Assembly: GCA_014529385.2 (NCBI GenBank)
Contig: CM043942.1
Coordinates: forward strand, 23,024,991-23,088,990
DNA: 64,000 nucleotides
Source of the DNA: Adiantum capillus-veneris
Lineage: Eukaryota; Streptophyta; Polypodiopsida; Polypodiales; Pteridaceae
Direction: 5' to 3'
The stretch's first letter is position 1; every line of letters starts with the position of its first letter. Below, one piece after another: positions 33,419-47,420 of the stretch. Made by a program: the position numbers and the translations under genes. Below the pieces are notes generated by a model. The model searched no databases and was not told the DNA's origin. It saw nothing but the letters and a program-made list of their open reading frames with translations.

Positions 33419-34860
33419 ATGAGTAGAATGAACATTGACAACTTTGTTTTTGCACATGAAGGTGCTAATGATGATGCCCCCATGTTTGTTAATTACCTTG
33501 TTACTAGGTTGCAACAAGCTATGGGCAACCCTGATTTGTAAGCAGAAGTTACTCAACAAGTTCGTGCTTATGGGATTTTCGTTCCTCTCCAAGAGGAGAG
33601 AGAGCTTAGGAGGCCTCTTGATGAGACTCCCAAAATAATACTCTCTCCTATAAGAGAGGAGGAATCCAAAGAACAAGAAAGAAGCGAATCCCTAAGTTTC
33701 TTTGAAGATGTGGCTCCATGAAGACGGTGGTCTAGACGGTCACCAACTCATCCCAAGAGGTAACAGCTAACATGTCTTTCTCCTCATCACTACAAAAGGT
33801 AAGAGAGGAAACAAAGGAAGAAAAGGGCAAGAAAGAGTTCACCCTCTTCTCCTTGTTCTTCACCTTCCTCCTCTTTTGATGAAAGCTATTTCCATTCTCC
33901 TAAAGAATACAAGAGGGGAGGACATCGCAAATCTTACCGTGCATGGTGAAGGTCACAAAAGCTCAAGAAGTTTGAAGAGGGAGGAAAGAGTATCTCTTTT
34001 CTCATTTATGATGGTACCTTTGGTGCTATTGACAACATATTGGCCTTCATCCAACAATTTGATGCGACCTTTGGAGATGAGGGCTTCACGGAGTTCTCCA
34101 AGCTACACCATGTAGCTATGCACTTCCAAAAATCGGCTTTTCAATGGTGGGCTAGCCTTTTTGGCAATGTTGAAGCCACAAATACATGGAAAACTCTACG
34201 AGTTTCCATCATGAAGCAATTCCTTGCCAATGATGCAAAGGAGTTGGTGCTTACCAAATGGTGGAGTTTGAAGCTTCTCTCCCATGAGTCTATCCACAAA
34301 TATGTGGACAAGTTTTGGGATTTACATCTCAAGGCTACTGTCTTCCAAAAGATAGACTTCACCGAGCAAAAGTAAAAATTCTTTGTGGGATTACCTGAAG
34401 AGATGGCCGAGTATGTCAACTCCCAATGGCCTCTTTCTATCACCAAATTAATCCACCACACTATGGTTGCTTCGCGCATCAATGTCCAACAAGGGGCTAG
34501 AAGGAATGCCAAGCCCATGGAAAGCAAAGACAAAAGTGATTCAAAGGAGAAAAACAATGCACAAAATTCTTCCCAAGGCAGTTCTAACAACAACAACAAC
34601 AACAACAATCGGTCCAAGGAGAAGGGAGTTTAAAAAGGTAAAAATAAACTCTCTCCTAAAGAGCTAGAAGATTTTCATAAGGACCACAAATGCTTCAAGT
34701 GTGGGGAGCAAGGACATAGCTATTGCTCTTGCCCCAAGAGAAATACCTGCAAGGAGACTCCTAGAGCTTCCACGATCAAAGCTCCAAAAGAGGATGCTCA
34801 TTGCAAAGTATCACCTCTCTCCTATGCTTGGGGAAAGGTAAGGGAGCATGATGCATATCA
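33419..34860 (+). pseudogene. Gypsy gag with zinc knuckle, broken
   Basis: Start ATG 33,419 (MSRMNIDNFVFAHEGANDD), homologous to the sister gag at 63,217. The middle is Ser/Lys-rich with frameshifts. The capsid part reads GGKSISFLIYDGTFGAIDN, then FQKSAFQWWASLFGN, SIMKQFLANDAKE and YVDKFWDLHLKA (retrotransposon gag domain). An Asn run (AAC repeats near 34,590) precedes CFKCGEQGHSYCSC at about 34,691-34,732, a CX2CX4HX4C zinc knuckle that would bind RNA. Stops at ~33,537 and ~34,373 and frame changes make it non-functional. Confidence 0.8.
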
Positions 34861-34866
34861 ACGGAG

Positions 34867-35634
34867 TTGTCCACTAAGTTGGGCATTCAAGCTTTCAAGA
34901 GAAGCTTAGTTTCTGCGTACATGATTTTTGTCAAAGAGTCCGTAAAAGGTCCTAATGTTTTGTCAAATGTAAATGGTAGGAATCAAGAAGAGTTAGACTT
35001 TCCTAATTTTCTAAATGGATTCCAAGATGTTTTCATTGATGATATCCCTATGGACTTACCTCCAAAACAAGGGGATGATGACCATCGAATTGAGCTCCTA
35101 CCAGGAAGCTCACCGCCTAACAAGCCTCCTTATTGAGTTTCCCAAGCTCAACAAGAGGAGATCATGAGACAAGTACAAGAATTGGTAGACAAAGGGATGG
35201 TAAGGCCTAGCTCCTCTCCCTTTTGTTCCCCAGTCCTTTTAGTGCAAAAGAAAGATGGTACATATCGCATGTGTGGATTATCGAGCGCTAAACCATATCA
35301 CTATCAAAAATGTATTTCCCGTACAATGGGTAGAAGATCTATTTGATAAGCTACATGGTTCAACCTACTTTAGTAGGATTGATCTTAAAAGTGGCTATCA
35401 TCAAATAAGGATAGTGAATGAAGATATCCTAAAGATCGTGTTCCACACAACGTTTGATCTTTATGAATATCTAGTCATGCCTTTTGGCTTGACTAATGCC
35501 CCGGCCACATTCAATCATTTGATGGAGAAAATCTTTAGACCCTACCGAAAATTCACTGAAGTGTTCTTTGATGATATCATCATCTACTCCAAGTCCTTGG
35601 AGGAACACAAGCAATACCTCCAAGTAGTTTTTTA
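34867..35634 (+). pseudogene. Gypsy reverse transcriptase, frameshifted
   Basis: PNFLNGFQDVFIDDIPMDLP and HRIELLPGSSPPNKPPY mark the start; VQKKDGTYRMC continues. A frameshift near 35,270 moves to VDYRALNHITIKNVFPV, FSRIDLKSGYHQIRI, VMPFGLTNAPATFNHLM and the catalytic FFDDIIIYSK. The palm motif reads FFDD instead of the usual YLDD/FVDD; the two Asp are kept. After YLQVVF the thumb/connection part is missing and the sequence jumps to RNase H, so a deletion has occurred. The enzyme would copy element RNA; this copy cannot. Confidence 0.88.
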
Positions 35635-35639
35635 AGCTT

Positions 35640-36455
35640 TTCCAATGTGATGCTTGTGGTGATTGCGTTGGAGTAGTCTTGCTTCAAGAAGGGCATGCCA
35701 TAGCATATGAGAGCCGAAGGCTCAATACGTATGAACAGGTGTTTGGTATATACGAGAAAGAGATTTTAGCTGTTCTACATGCCCTAGACGCATGGAAGCA
35801 CTATCTATTGGGGACTCCTTTTATTTTGCGAATAGACCACCAAAGTCTCAAGTATTTCCTGATGCAAACCAAGCTTTTCGGCAAACAAATGAGGTGGGTA
35901 AATTTTCTTTCGCAATTTTATTTCCATATTGCTCACATTGCTGGTAGATAATCAAGTGGCCGATGCACTTTCACAACGACCAAAAGTCAATGTGGTGTCT
36001 ATAGCAACTCACAACGATCTATCTTCTATGATAGATGAGTGTGCTATTGATCCTGACTTTAAAGACATAATGTCAGTCCTTGCTTTGGGGAAGAAAGAGG
36101 AACCATTCACCTTGCAAGATGGTTATCTTCTCCATGGCAATAGCCTATGTGTTATCCACTCCCTTTGTGAGAAATTCATTTATGAATTCCATGCTCCCCC
36201 CTATGCTCCGCACAGGGGCAATCAACCTATTTTTCAAGAAGTAGAGACGTACTTCTATTGGCCTACCATGAAAGTGGACATACAAAGTATGTTTCAAAAT
36301 GTGTGGTTTGCCAAAAGACCAAGTATGATAGATGGTTGCAACCTGGATTACTCTAGCCATTTCCAATCCCTAATTCACCACGGGAGAGTATATCCATGGG
36401 TTTTATCTTTGGATTATCCAAGTCTATCTATGGGAATATGGGAATATGGAAAATA
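35640..36455 (+). pseudogene. Gypsy RNase H and integrase zinc-binding region
   Basis: GHAIAYESRRLNTYEQVFGI, EKEILAVLHALDAWKHYL and FILRIDHQSLKYFLMQTKL are RNase H blocks. After a frameshift at ~35,948 comes NQVADALSQRPKVNVVSIAT. The integrase HHCC module follows: HAPPYAPHRGNQPIFQEVET keeps the histidines, but the two cysteines (CVICQK in the sister copy at ~62,020) are lost (NVWFAK). Confidence 0.85.
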
Positions 36456-36517
36456 AGCGACAGGTTTAGCAAGCAAGCATACTTATTCCTGTCAAAAAGA
36501 CGATTAAGGAACACCAA

Positions 36518-37440
36518 ATGGAAACTCTATTTATATCTGAGATTTTCAAACACCATGAATTTCCAACATCCATCATGTCAGATAGAGATCTTAGAATGAC
36601 CTGTAATTTTTGGAAAGGTCTTCTTGAAAATCTAGGTACAAGATTGAATTTCTCTTCGACCTATCCCACACAAATGGATGGGCAAAGTAAGATAGCCAAT
36701 CTTACGAGTCTCGATCTCCTAAAGACTTATGTTACAAAAGTAGATCAATGCACACAATGGGAGAAGTACATATCCCTTGTAGAGTATGTGTACAATAATA
36801 CTATCCATAATACTATGGGAAAGGCACCTTTTGAGATCATAGAGGGAAGACCTAAAAGTCCCTTGCTACTTAAAGTACATTGGAAGATCTTCGTTGTTGA
36901 TGAGTATAGCCATCATCTACAAGAATCTTTCCAAAAGATTAAGGAGGCTATATCCATCTCTCCACAAAGGCAAAAAGCTGTTGCTGATAAGCATAGAAGA
37001 GCTTTAATGTTCAAAGAAAATGATTGGGTTTTACTCAAGTTTCCAAAGGCTCGATTAAGACAAACAATGGGTAAAAACCCTATGGGCCATCAAAAATATT
37101 ATGCTAAACTAGCAAGAAGATACTATGGTCCTTTTCAAATCTTGAATCCAATCAATGAGATGGCTTATCAACTCAAGTTGCCCAACCATTGGCTCATACA
37201 CAATGCTTTTCATGTGAGCCTACTTAAGCCCTACAAAGGAGAGCCACCAATTGAACCAATTATTGAAGACCCCCCAAAAATCAAAGACCAAGAAAAGGTG
37301 CTACAACCCGAAGCTATCCTTTGGCATGAAGACAAGGTGCTATGGCATGGTAAGATAATCCGATGATATCTTACAAAGTTCAAAAATTATCCTTTTGAAG
37401 ATGTTAGATGGATGCAAGGAATATAGCTTAAGGATAGTAT
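36518..37440 (+). pseudogene. Gypsy integrase core and chromodomain-like tail
   Basis: An open 282-codon stretch covers the integrase second half. SIMSDRDLRM has the catalytic Asp. The catalytic Glu is replaced by Lys (DGQSKIANLT; the sister at 61,700 has QSEIAN). Then come WEKYISLVEYVYNN, GKAPFEIIEGR, a [19 protein letters not shown] block and [13 protein letters not shown]. After VLQPEAILWHEDKVLWHGKI the frame breaks at TGA 37,364. YLTKFKNYPFEDVRWM continues, resembling a chromodomain, which in chromoviruses guides integration to heterochromatin. Confidence 0.82.
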
Positions 37441-37711
37441 GAACCTTGTCAATGCTTACAATGCTACATTAGAGTAAGCAAATGTAAAATTTTCTTTTAA
37501 ATGATAAATGTTTTTGTCTTACAAGATTAATTCTCTTTTTCTTGTGCAAAAATTTAAGTAGTAAGCATGCTTAGAATCATGTTTGTGTTGACGACGTCTC
37601 TCAAACACCAAGTAGAAATTGTCACTCTACTTTGGAATTATGATATGGACTAAAGAGCAGACATGCTTGCGACAGTTAAGTCTCTCAAGCCCCAAATGGA
37701 TTAGTCATCCA

Positions 37712-37965
37712 CTTGGGGGTGCGGCACACAATGCAATTATGTTAATGTATAACGTGAGTTCGAAAGGAGGGATTTCAACATGCAAAAGATTTAGGCAATT
37801 TAACAGAGATACATTAAAATAAGGGGTTTCTTTTATTATATTTTGGAAAAAACTCCTAAATTAAGGGGTCATTATATTCATTCAAACATGTTAAAATAGG
37901 GGTTCTTTTAATACCCCGTGAACGCACGTTATATAGGGAGGTACTGAGCGATGAACGCCCTGAGA
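37712..37965. mobile_element. 254-bp insertion with 7-bp target duplication
   Basis: TCATCCA flanks it on both sides (37,705-37,711 and 37,966-37,972). The sister element near 60,650-60,700 lacks the insert and reads straight through (inverted). The insert starts CTTGGGGGTGCGG and ends CGCCCTGAGA. It holds three A-rich/GGGGT repeats (TAAAATAAGGGGT, TAAATTAAGGGGT, TAAAATAGGGGT). A short SINE or MITE is possible; no clear terminal inverted repeat or pol III box set was seen. Confidence 0.6.
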
Positions 37966-38096
37966 TCATCCATCTTGGAATGATGTCATAGGGTAAAAAG
38001 GGATCCTCTACCCGCTAAGAAATATCGACTAATGATTAAGGCTTTATCTCTTCTACCTCATAGTCGAGGACAATTATGATTTCAAGAGAGAGGTAA

Positions 38097-40560
<2,464 letters not shown>

Positions 40561-40674
40561 CGGGATTCTTGTTGTGGGTTGACAAACGTAAATGCAGTGG
40601 AGCAAAAGACAACCAACTGCCGACAATAAAGACCGCACCGACATTGACAACCAAGTCATGTTAGGGACAACATG

Positions 40675-40696
40675 AATTTGGAGGGGGGAAGTGTTG
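40675..40696 (+). promoter_or_regulatory. Possible polypurine tract and LTR start
   Basis: GGAGGGGGGAAG followed by TGTTGATCC, the usual layout of a copia-type 3' boundary. A TATA-like AGTATATAACG follows at about 40,901. No partner LTR was found in the window. Confidence 0.35.
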
Positions 40697-41479
40697 ATCC
40701 ATGGGTAAACAGCACAACATAACTCAACAAAGCCTTATTTTTTAAGAGTTATGAAATGCTGCAAATTATGGTTAGAAAAATAATTTGTAATGAGTAGTTA
40801 TTTTAGATGCAGAAATCACGGTGCAATGGCACTTCTAGATTGTAAATACAAAGCCATTTGACCCCTTGAACTCTATTTTTTGTTTAGCCTATGGTAGCCT
40901 TAGTATATAACGTACCTAGGTCATTTTCTAAGAAGAAAGTTTTTCATAATCAAAGTTTTAAGCTGTTGTCGACTGTGTGTGAGAGAGAAAGAGAGAGAGT
41001 GTGAGCTTCATCCTGGCGCTACTCCCTACTTGTTCATCGCATTGGAGACCCAACTGCACCATCGTGATAGGCTCGGTGAGAGCTACGCAACAATGCCAAG
41101 CATTCCACGCAAAACAAAGCACGCGTGCTAACGCATCTATGAGCTACTTGTGGGTGTAAGTGTATCAAATGGTGTCTATTTTTTTGCATGCAAGTAGTCA
41201 TTAGAATCGTGGAGACATAAGCTACGCATAGGTACTCGTAGATTTCAGTTTCGAGCATTTCCTAAATTTTGTTCTGGCTTCATATGCATTTTTTGCAGAT
41301 GGGTCTAGAGTGAGGGTCTTGAATGTAGAGGCTTTGGGAAAGGTGTATCCTAGTGAGGGGATGGTGTTCCTCAAGTTTAGTACGATTCTGAGATGGTTTG
41401 GTGAGTTTCCTTCCGTTTGTGTGTATGTCGATTGGGTGGTGTGATCGAGAGTAGTGAGATTCCTGATTAAAATTGTTGT
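40697..41479. other. Unassigned, possible LTR sequence
   Basis: No coding evidence. It has a TATA-like site near 40,901 and a short (GA)n stretch near 40,980-41,000, and could be an LTR of the boundary at 40,694. Confidence 0.3.
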
Positions 41480-42088
41480 ATCTTGCTGATCCAAGCTTTG
41501 ATCAATGTGTTGTAACCTCCTATGGCCTTCACATACTGCATAGCTTCCATAAAAACCCTGGCAAAGCTGAAAAAAATCCAGATGCACACCATTTGAGGTG
41601 GTCAAGCCGACACATAACTGGGGCCTCGGTGAAACTTCAACTTATCATATCTTGGTCATTTGGACTCTGATTGCCGATCCAAAAAAATTGACATGCAGCC
41701 ACATGCATTCAGTTTAGCTCTAATCATCCATCTACAATTGACCAATTTGGCAAGGGTCTGCAAACCACCTTGAACTTCAAGCTGCCGTAACTTTCACACT
41801 GTAGATCTCTTTGAGGAACCGTCTGGAGCAGCCTATAGACCACATTGAGGGCCACCCTTGGCACTCCCATTTTTGGACTTTCCACATTTCAACCATCCAC
41901 CTTTGATAGGCATCATGGCAAATCATTCTAGCCTTGAAACTACATAAAGCATACATATATGTCGTCCCTTGCCTGCTCTTGATCTTCATAGCTTCCTGAC
42001 CACTCTAACGGTTTCCTTGAGAGCCCACTCATCCTTGCATTGCACTCCTCATAGCATTGACCAACGTTGGTTTCACCATCATTGTCCA
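41480..42088 (-). repeat. 3' LTR of copy 2 (first ~600 bp only)
   Basis: Matches 45,467-46,085 in order (for example GATCCAAG.TTTGATC.ATGTGTTGTAACCTC and CATTTCAACCATCCACC). Similarity ends abruptly at 41,480, so the downstream LTR part was lost. Confidence 0.8.
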
Positions 42089-42096
42089 ACCCCCTT

Positions 42097-42116
42097 GTTG
42101 AACATTTATGTTCAAC
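42097..42116 (-). promoter_or_regulatory. Hairpin at the polypurine tract, copy 2
   Basis: GTTGAACAT-AA-ATGTTCAAC on the minus strand, a perfect 9-bp stem, followed by AAGGGGGT and the LTR start TGGACAATG. Copy 1 has G-C where this copy has A-T at the same stem position. Confidence 0.7.
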
Positions 42117-42179
42117 CACAAAAAATCTTTATTCGCCTAGAAACTACAAAAATAGCAAACACCATGAGCAAACCTAAAA

Positions 42180-44019
42180 ACCTCTACCATATATACAAAG
42201 CCCTACTCCTGCTTAATGTTGCTAACTCCCAAGTGGGTTGCCCAATCCCTTGCATAGTCTGACCTCTTGGATCAAATACCTCACTTTGAGCACATCCATT
42301 CATCTGCAACAACTTCCAATATTGCTTTACCCAAGCACGTAGCCAACCATGTACACAATAGGCACATAACATCCTTGCACCACTCCAAGCATCACCTTGC
42401 CTCCTTTGTGATTCAAAAAGACAACCATTGTGCATACCATCACGTTCCATATGCATATCTTGCTCGATAGACACATTTGAACCTCCCTCTCAACCATGTA
42501 AAACGGAGATCTCGTCAAGAGAACCCGATATCTGACGGATAACCCATTCCACAACTGCATTCACAAGCATACCTTTCAACCATGACTCTTGTACCTCCTT
42601 TGAAATCTTGGACAAAGCCCCAACCTGGGATTGCCTTTGATGCACCATAGAACATATATATTGCATTGGAAACTCTTCCATCTCCTACTCCTTCCTTGCT
42701 TCCACATCTATAATGCACTCAATCCCAGCCTCATCAAGCCCTTTCTCATCAATTGGCCCATCAAGGTCGACCAACACCTCTTGCTTGGTGACTTCATCTG
42801 TCTACTCTTCAATCACCTACTCTTCCACTTGATTCTCAGACAAAGAAGAAAGAAACTCACCATGTACTGTGCTATCTTGGTCTTCCTCTATAGTCAAGAC
42901 TGCTCTATCTCTCTTGGCAAAACTTCGTACACGGTGTACCACTGTAGCACATTCCATTGCAACATTCATGAGCATGGCCATCAGCATAGCACCACGTAGC
43001 ATCTTCATCTGCATGTCCAATCTTGTAGGCTTGGACTCCTCCACTTGTGTTATCCAGCACATCGGTTGGCATTTCCTTCGGCTTCTCAAACACATCTTTC
43101 ACATCTTCACTCACATGCAAAATATCGAATTCTCATACCTTGAGCGGGATGAATCAGTTTCCCAAGTCGTATCTGCATCCAGAGAATTGCTATAATCTGC
43201 TTCCGTTTCATCTTCTATCTCAAGATTTGGAACCTCATCTAGCTTCACCACTTCAACCTCACCTACAAACCTCACCTTTTGATCTCTAGCACACACCAAT
43301 GAAGCTTGACCAACCATACCTTCACTTGTCCATGCATCTTTGACCTGATCTAGAACCTCTTGCACTTCTTTCACAGTAGGCTCCTCCCTAACTGGCATCT
43401 TGGGCATAGAGCCACTCCATCTCTTTACAACCATAAAATCCTTGGTTCCTCTCGCATCGACACATTCTCTAGCATTGGCTTTGCCTTTACTTCCACCACT
43501 TTAACTGGCCTTGGCACCATCACATTTGATAGCTTGTTGCTTCTTCAAGATCTTCTTGGTTCAAACTCTTGCCAAGTTAATCGCTCTTGTATACATCACA
43601 GGCCCATCCGCATCGATCTTATCTTGAACCTCCTCATGCAGGCAACCCATAAATTTTCTCAACTTCAAAAAATATACTTTTTCTACAGCAATTACCTCGA
43701 TGAGATGTCCCCAAAGAGCTTCAAATTCCCACTCAAACGCCCAAAAGTTGCCTTCCAAGCTTTTCTTCAATTTGTCCTAGATGCACATTCGGTACATACT
43801 TACATCAAAAGGCCACTTCCAAAGTCATCCAATCCAACTTTTCTTCATCCCTTAGTCCATCATACCATCTCTTTCCTTTACCATGAACTAGGAGTAAAAA
43901 AATTTGAACCACGCCTACATCTATTGATAGTTTTCTCTCTAGGAGAAAAGCCCATAATCCTGCAACCAGGTTTCCGCATCTTCAACCCCAATGAAAATCA
44001 AACATCCCAACCACGCCAT
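42180..44019 (-). pseudogene. Decayed gag and acidic tail of copy 2
   Basis: ATG 44,019 opens MAWLGCLIFIGVEDAETWLQ, matching the copy 1 gag start, with a stop soon after. Later FEWEFEALWGHLIEVIAVEK and LRKFMGCLHEEVQDKIDADG align with the copy 1 region at 430-560. The acidic region contains KRWSGSMPKMPVREEPTVKE, EVVKLDEVPNLEIEDETEAD and HGEFLSSL (copy 1 has NEFLSSL). Near the end EVFDPRGQTMQGIGQPTWE aligns with VFDPRGNYLM in copy 1. Stops and frame changes make it inactive. Confidence 0.72.
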
Positions 44020-44109
44020 TTTTAACATCAACAGCTCTTCAAAAACTGCACATTCAGCAGTTCTAAAACCATAGCTTTGCCTTTAAATAGGAGCAATCAC
44101 ATACTCCTC

Positions 44110-46085
44110 TGTGGGGGCACTAGAATACGGAGAGGGGGAATGGGAACACACCCGGAAACACACCAAATTGCCTCTCTATAGCCTAGGATACTCACAACAC
44201 CCCCATCCACTAGAGATCACCTTCAAAACTTCACTCTTTTCTAAGCAATCCACTGCTTACATGCATACCAATGCATGTATACCAATGCATGCACGCTTTG
44301 CATAATCACGAGATAGCAATCATCCCAATTTTTCTTGCTTCTAGAATTTCTACAAATGGACACCTCTCTCTCTCTTTCTCTCTCACACACACAGACGGAC
44401 TGGGGGGCGCACACCACTCACACACCGGCACCACACATATTGGAGTAGCACAAAGATCAAGAGGGGGGAAGGGGGAAGAGATGGCGCCAAGAAAACAGCA
44501 ATGATTAGCTTCTTCTTCAATGAAAAGCACCATGTACAGCCTATGTTTCTGCTACACAAGAGGGGCACACTCCTCCCTCGACTCGACTTCATCGGCACAC
44601 ACCTTGAAAAAAAAAACTCCTCTGTTTTCTTCTTCTTCTCCTTCACTTTGGCTCTTGTAGCCCCGCTGCCCTGCTAGCCTGCTAAAGAGAAAACAACCTT
44701 TTGAGAAGCTCTCCTCGTTGAAAGCTCTCCTCAAAATGGAAAAGATGGTGCCCTTATAGGGCGTGTAGGCTATATTTATCATTTTTTCTATTTTTGCCAA
44801 ACACACCCTCTTTTTAGCTCATTGCATGTCAACTGCCACTTTAGACCGGCTTTACTTGCACTCCACTGCACATGAGACCCCTCTACTTTGGTTGTCACAG
44901 TGGTGTGACAAAGGGGGAGGGGTGACCCCTCTCTCAATAAAATCTTTGGGGGGAGGCCAGCAGGCTAGCATGTGAACGTGCCTACACATGGCACTATCAC
45001 ACTAGCACTGCTGGAGTCCACCACCATTGTCAATTATGCCCAAACCCGCCAGAGGGCCACCCGTCACCATCGAGCGCGCAACACCCAGAGGCCACACTAT
45101 AGCCACCACGCTTGAGAGGTTCAGTCTCTTCCCTTACACACTCAAAGAGACCTCATGGCCCAAGCTTTATACCCGTACGGGGCCATTGTGCCCGCCATGT
45201 GGCATTGCCTCATGGCCTCGCCCTCCAAGCCTCTCAAAACTTCCAGTATAACTCACATAAAAACCTTTTTTTCCCACCACATTCAGATTCTTGATATTCC
45301 CTGCTCATGGATCAAAAACCCAAGATACAAAAACCAAGCGAAAGCCTTTGTACCGTCTTTGAAACTCTAAATTCTTTCCGCATCATGACTTCATCAAGGC
45401 CTCAAACAACGCCTCCAAAACACGCAAAAATCACATGACACCACTGCACTGATGTTGAACTTTCAGATCTTGTTGATCCAAGATTTGATCGATGTGTTGT
45501 AACCTCTTATGACCTGCACATACCGCATAGATTCCATGCAAACCCTGGTGAAGCTGAAATTTTTCCAAAAGGCAGACTGACTAAGGCGGTCAAGCACATA
45601 ACTGGGCCCCGGTGAAACTTCAAGTAATCATATCTTGGTCGTTTGAACTCCGATTGCCAATTCAAAAAGACCCACATGCACTGTAAGACAAGCACATCAA
45701 ACCCATTCATTCACTTCAGCTTTGATCATCCATCTGCAGCAATTGCCCGATCTAGCAAGGATCTACAAATCGCCTTGAACCAAGTTGCTGTAATTTTCAC
45801 ATCGGAGCTCCATTTGAGGAACCGTCTGGACCAGCCTGTAGAACACACTAAGGGCCACCCTTGGCACTCCCATTTCTACACTTTCCACATTTCAACCATC
45901 CACCCCTGATAGGAATCATGGCAAAGCAATTCTGACCCTGAACACCACATAAAGCATGCATATGCGTTGCCCCTTTCCTTCTATTCATAGCTTCATGAAC
46001 ACTTTGGCATTCCCTTGAGAGCCCACACATCCGTGCATTGCACTCCTCGTACCATCGACCAACTTTGGCTCCAGCTTCGGCTGCA
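44110..46085 (-). repeat. 5' LTR of copy 2 (~2.0 kb)
   Basis: Minus-strand end ..TGCCCCCACA at 44,110. TATA-like CCCTATAAGGG lies at 44,752-44,762. The last ~600 bp align with the end of the copy 1 LTR. The first 600 bp align with 41,480-42,088. Confidence 0.65.
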
Positions 46086-46200
46086 CCACCGTCTATGTTA
46101 TAAAAAAGAAGATTTCTATTGGCAGAAAACATGTTGCATGCATTTCCAGCTTGCTCAACTACTTAAAGCGTGTCACTACAAGCCACCCCAACCTAGGAAT

Positions 46201-47420
46201 CAAGCCACAATTAATGTGCAAGTTCAAGAGTAGCATTACAAACACTAGTAGTGAGGCAGCTAGAGTTGGAGCAAACCGCTAGACATTGGGAGTTTGAGAT
46301 ACATTTCAAAACATTGCTTGCAAAATAATCGAGGATTTTTTACATCGTTAACTCCTTACCAAGAAACTCCTCTTGGCATTTTGTTGTATAAATTTTTACC
46401 TCCATAGGTAGAGAGTGCAAGATACAATGGTTTGGTCAAGCATATCACAAGGTGGTGTTATAAATGTGCAAGGTTAGATCTCATGTTGGAATTATACATG
46501 GCCTATTTGAGAATAGTGTATGGCAGAGAATTACACCAAAGGGTATTTCTCACTGGTCTTCACTGGTCTTGTGATTAAAGATAAAGAGGCCTTAGAAAGT
46601 CAGAAATTAATTTTCATGACAAGAGTGATCAAATGTAGGATCACATTATAACTACGCAAACTATCCTTAATTACTCAAACTATAAGGATAGTGCAAGCCA
46701 TATGGGTAAAGATTTTTAAGAATAGGGGTATAGGTTCATATATTATGCAGATGTGACAAAAATAGTCTATCTTCCATCAAATTGTGGAGTTAAGAAGTTT
46801 TTGAGATTTCCATTAAGCTTGATGCAATCACTCCACACAAGGCTCTTCTTGTTTTTGAGAGAACAACACCAGTTTTGTGATCTTCTATGCATCTATTTAG
46901 TAAATGTTACCTTCGACCTAGACACAGATGCCAATTCGTTTTACATGTCATAGGCTAGGCAAAGTGCCCATGAAAAATCCATCCTTCTAGATTCTCGAAA
47001 GGAATTGCCTAAGAATTACAAGCTGTAAGCTTTGCTCAGATAGGGTCCCCCCAACAGAGGTAGGTCCCTCTATAGGTTTGAAAGGAATTTGCCCATCATT
47101 TGCTTTTGATTAATCTATGCTTTCGGATTTTGGAAGGAATTTTTTGCTCCAACGGAGGTAGATTCCTCCAAAGGTTTGAAATCCCTTTTGGCCAAAGGGA
47201 TAGTCTCTTGAGAGCTTCTAAGTGTAAACCTGATTGCAACCATACAGTTTTACAACGTTCAACCTTTGCTACGAGCAAATAGTTCCATATAACGTAGCTT
47301 TATTAGGAACTATTTGCTACGAGCAAATAGTTCCATGGAACGTAGGTTTATTAGGAAAGCTTTGGTGCGCTTAGTAAAAGGGTTTTCACTATTTTTTTAA
47401 AGATAAAAACTCTTATTCAA
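46201..47420. other. Unassigned repeat-like sequence
   Basis: No domain recognised in about 1.2 kb. It leads into a polypurine tract at 47,418, so it may be the untranslated 3' part of an LTR element. Confidence 0.35.
47265..47360 (+). repeat. 48-bp tandem duplication with a perfect palindrome
   Basis: TTTGCTACGAGCAAATAG.. repeats at 47,265 and 47,313. Across the junction GGAACTATTTGCT-ACG-AGCAAATAGTTCC (47,306-47,334) is a perfect 13-bp inverted repeat. Confidence 0.85.

Larger units (their letters stand above)
32995..38096 (+). mobile_element. Internal region of a Ty3/gypsy chromovirus-like element (decayed)
   Basis: Order: primer site, gag with zinc knuckle, protease-to-reverse-transcriptase junction, reverse transcriptase, RNase H, integrase, chromodomain-like tail, ~700 bp untranslated, polypurine tract AAGAGAGAGG and 3' LTR. 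Gypsy order (integrase last) is clear. It carries multiple stops, frameshifts, a deletion between reverse transcriptase and RNase H, and a 254-bp insertion at 37,712-37,965. Confidence 0.85.
41480..46200 (-). mobile_element. Gag-only LTR retrotransposon, copy 2 (inverted relative to copy 1)
   Basis: On the minus strand: tail of an internal region (46,200-46,085), LTR (46,085-44,110), gag and acidic region (44,019-42,180), hairpin, polypurine tract, and the start of a second LTR (42,088-41,480) that stops short. The two LTR starts are ~600-bp direct repeats 3,987 bp apart. Coding order and motifs match copy 1. An internal-region end upstream of the 5' LTR suggests a tandem element array. Confidence 0.75.

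Noticed and set aside
43360-44025. 221-codon plus-strand frame at 43.4-44.0 kb
   Set aside because: It is antisense to the copy 2 gag, whose motifs match copy 1; no domain on the plus strand.
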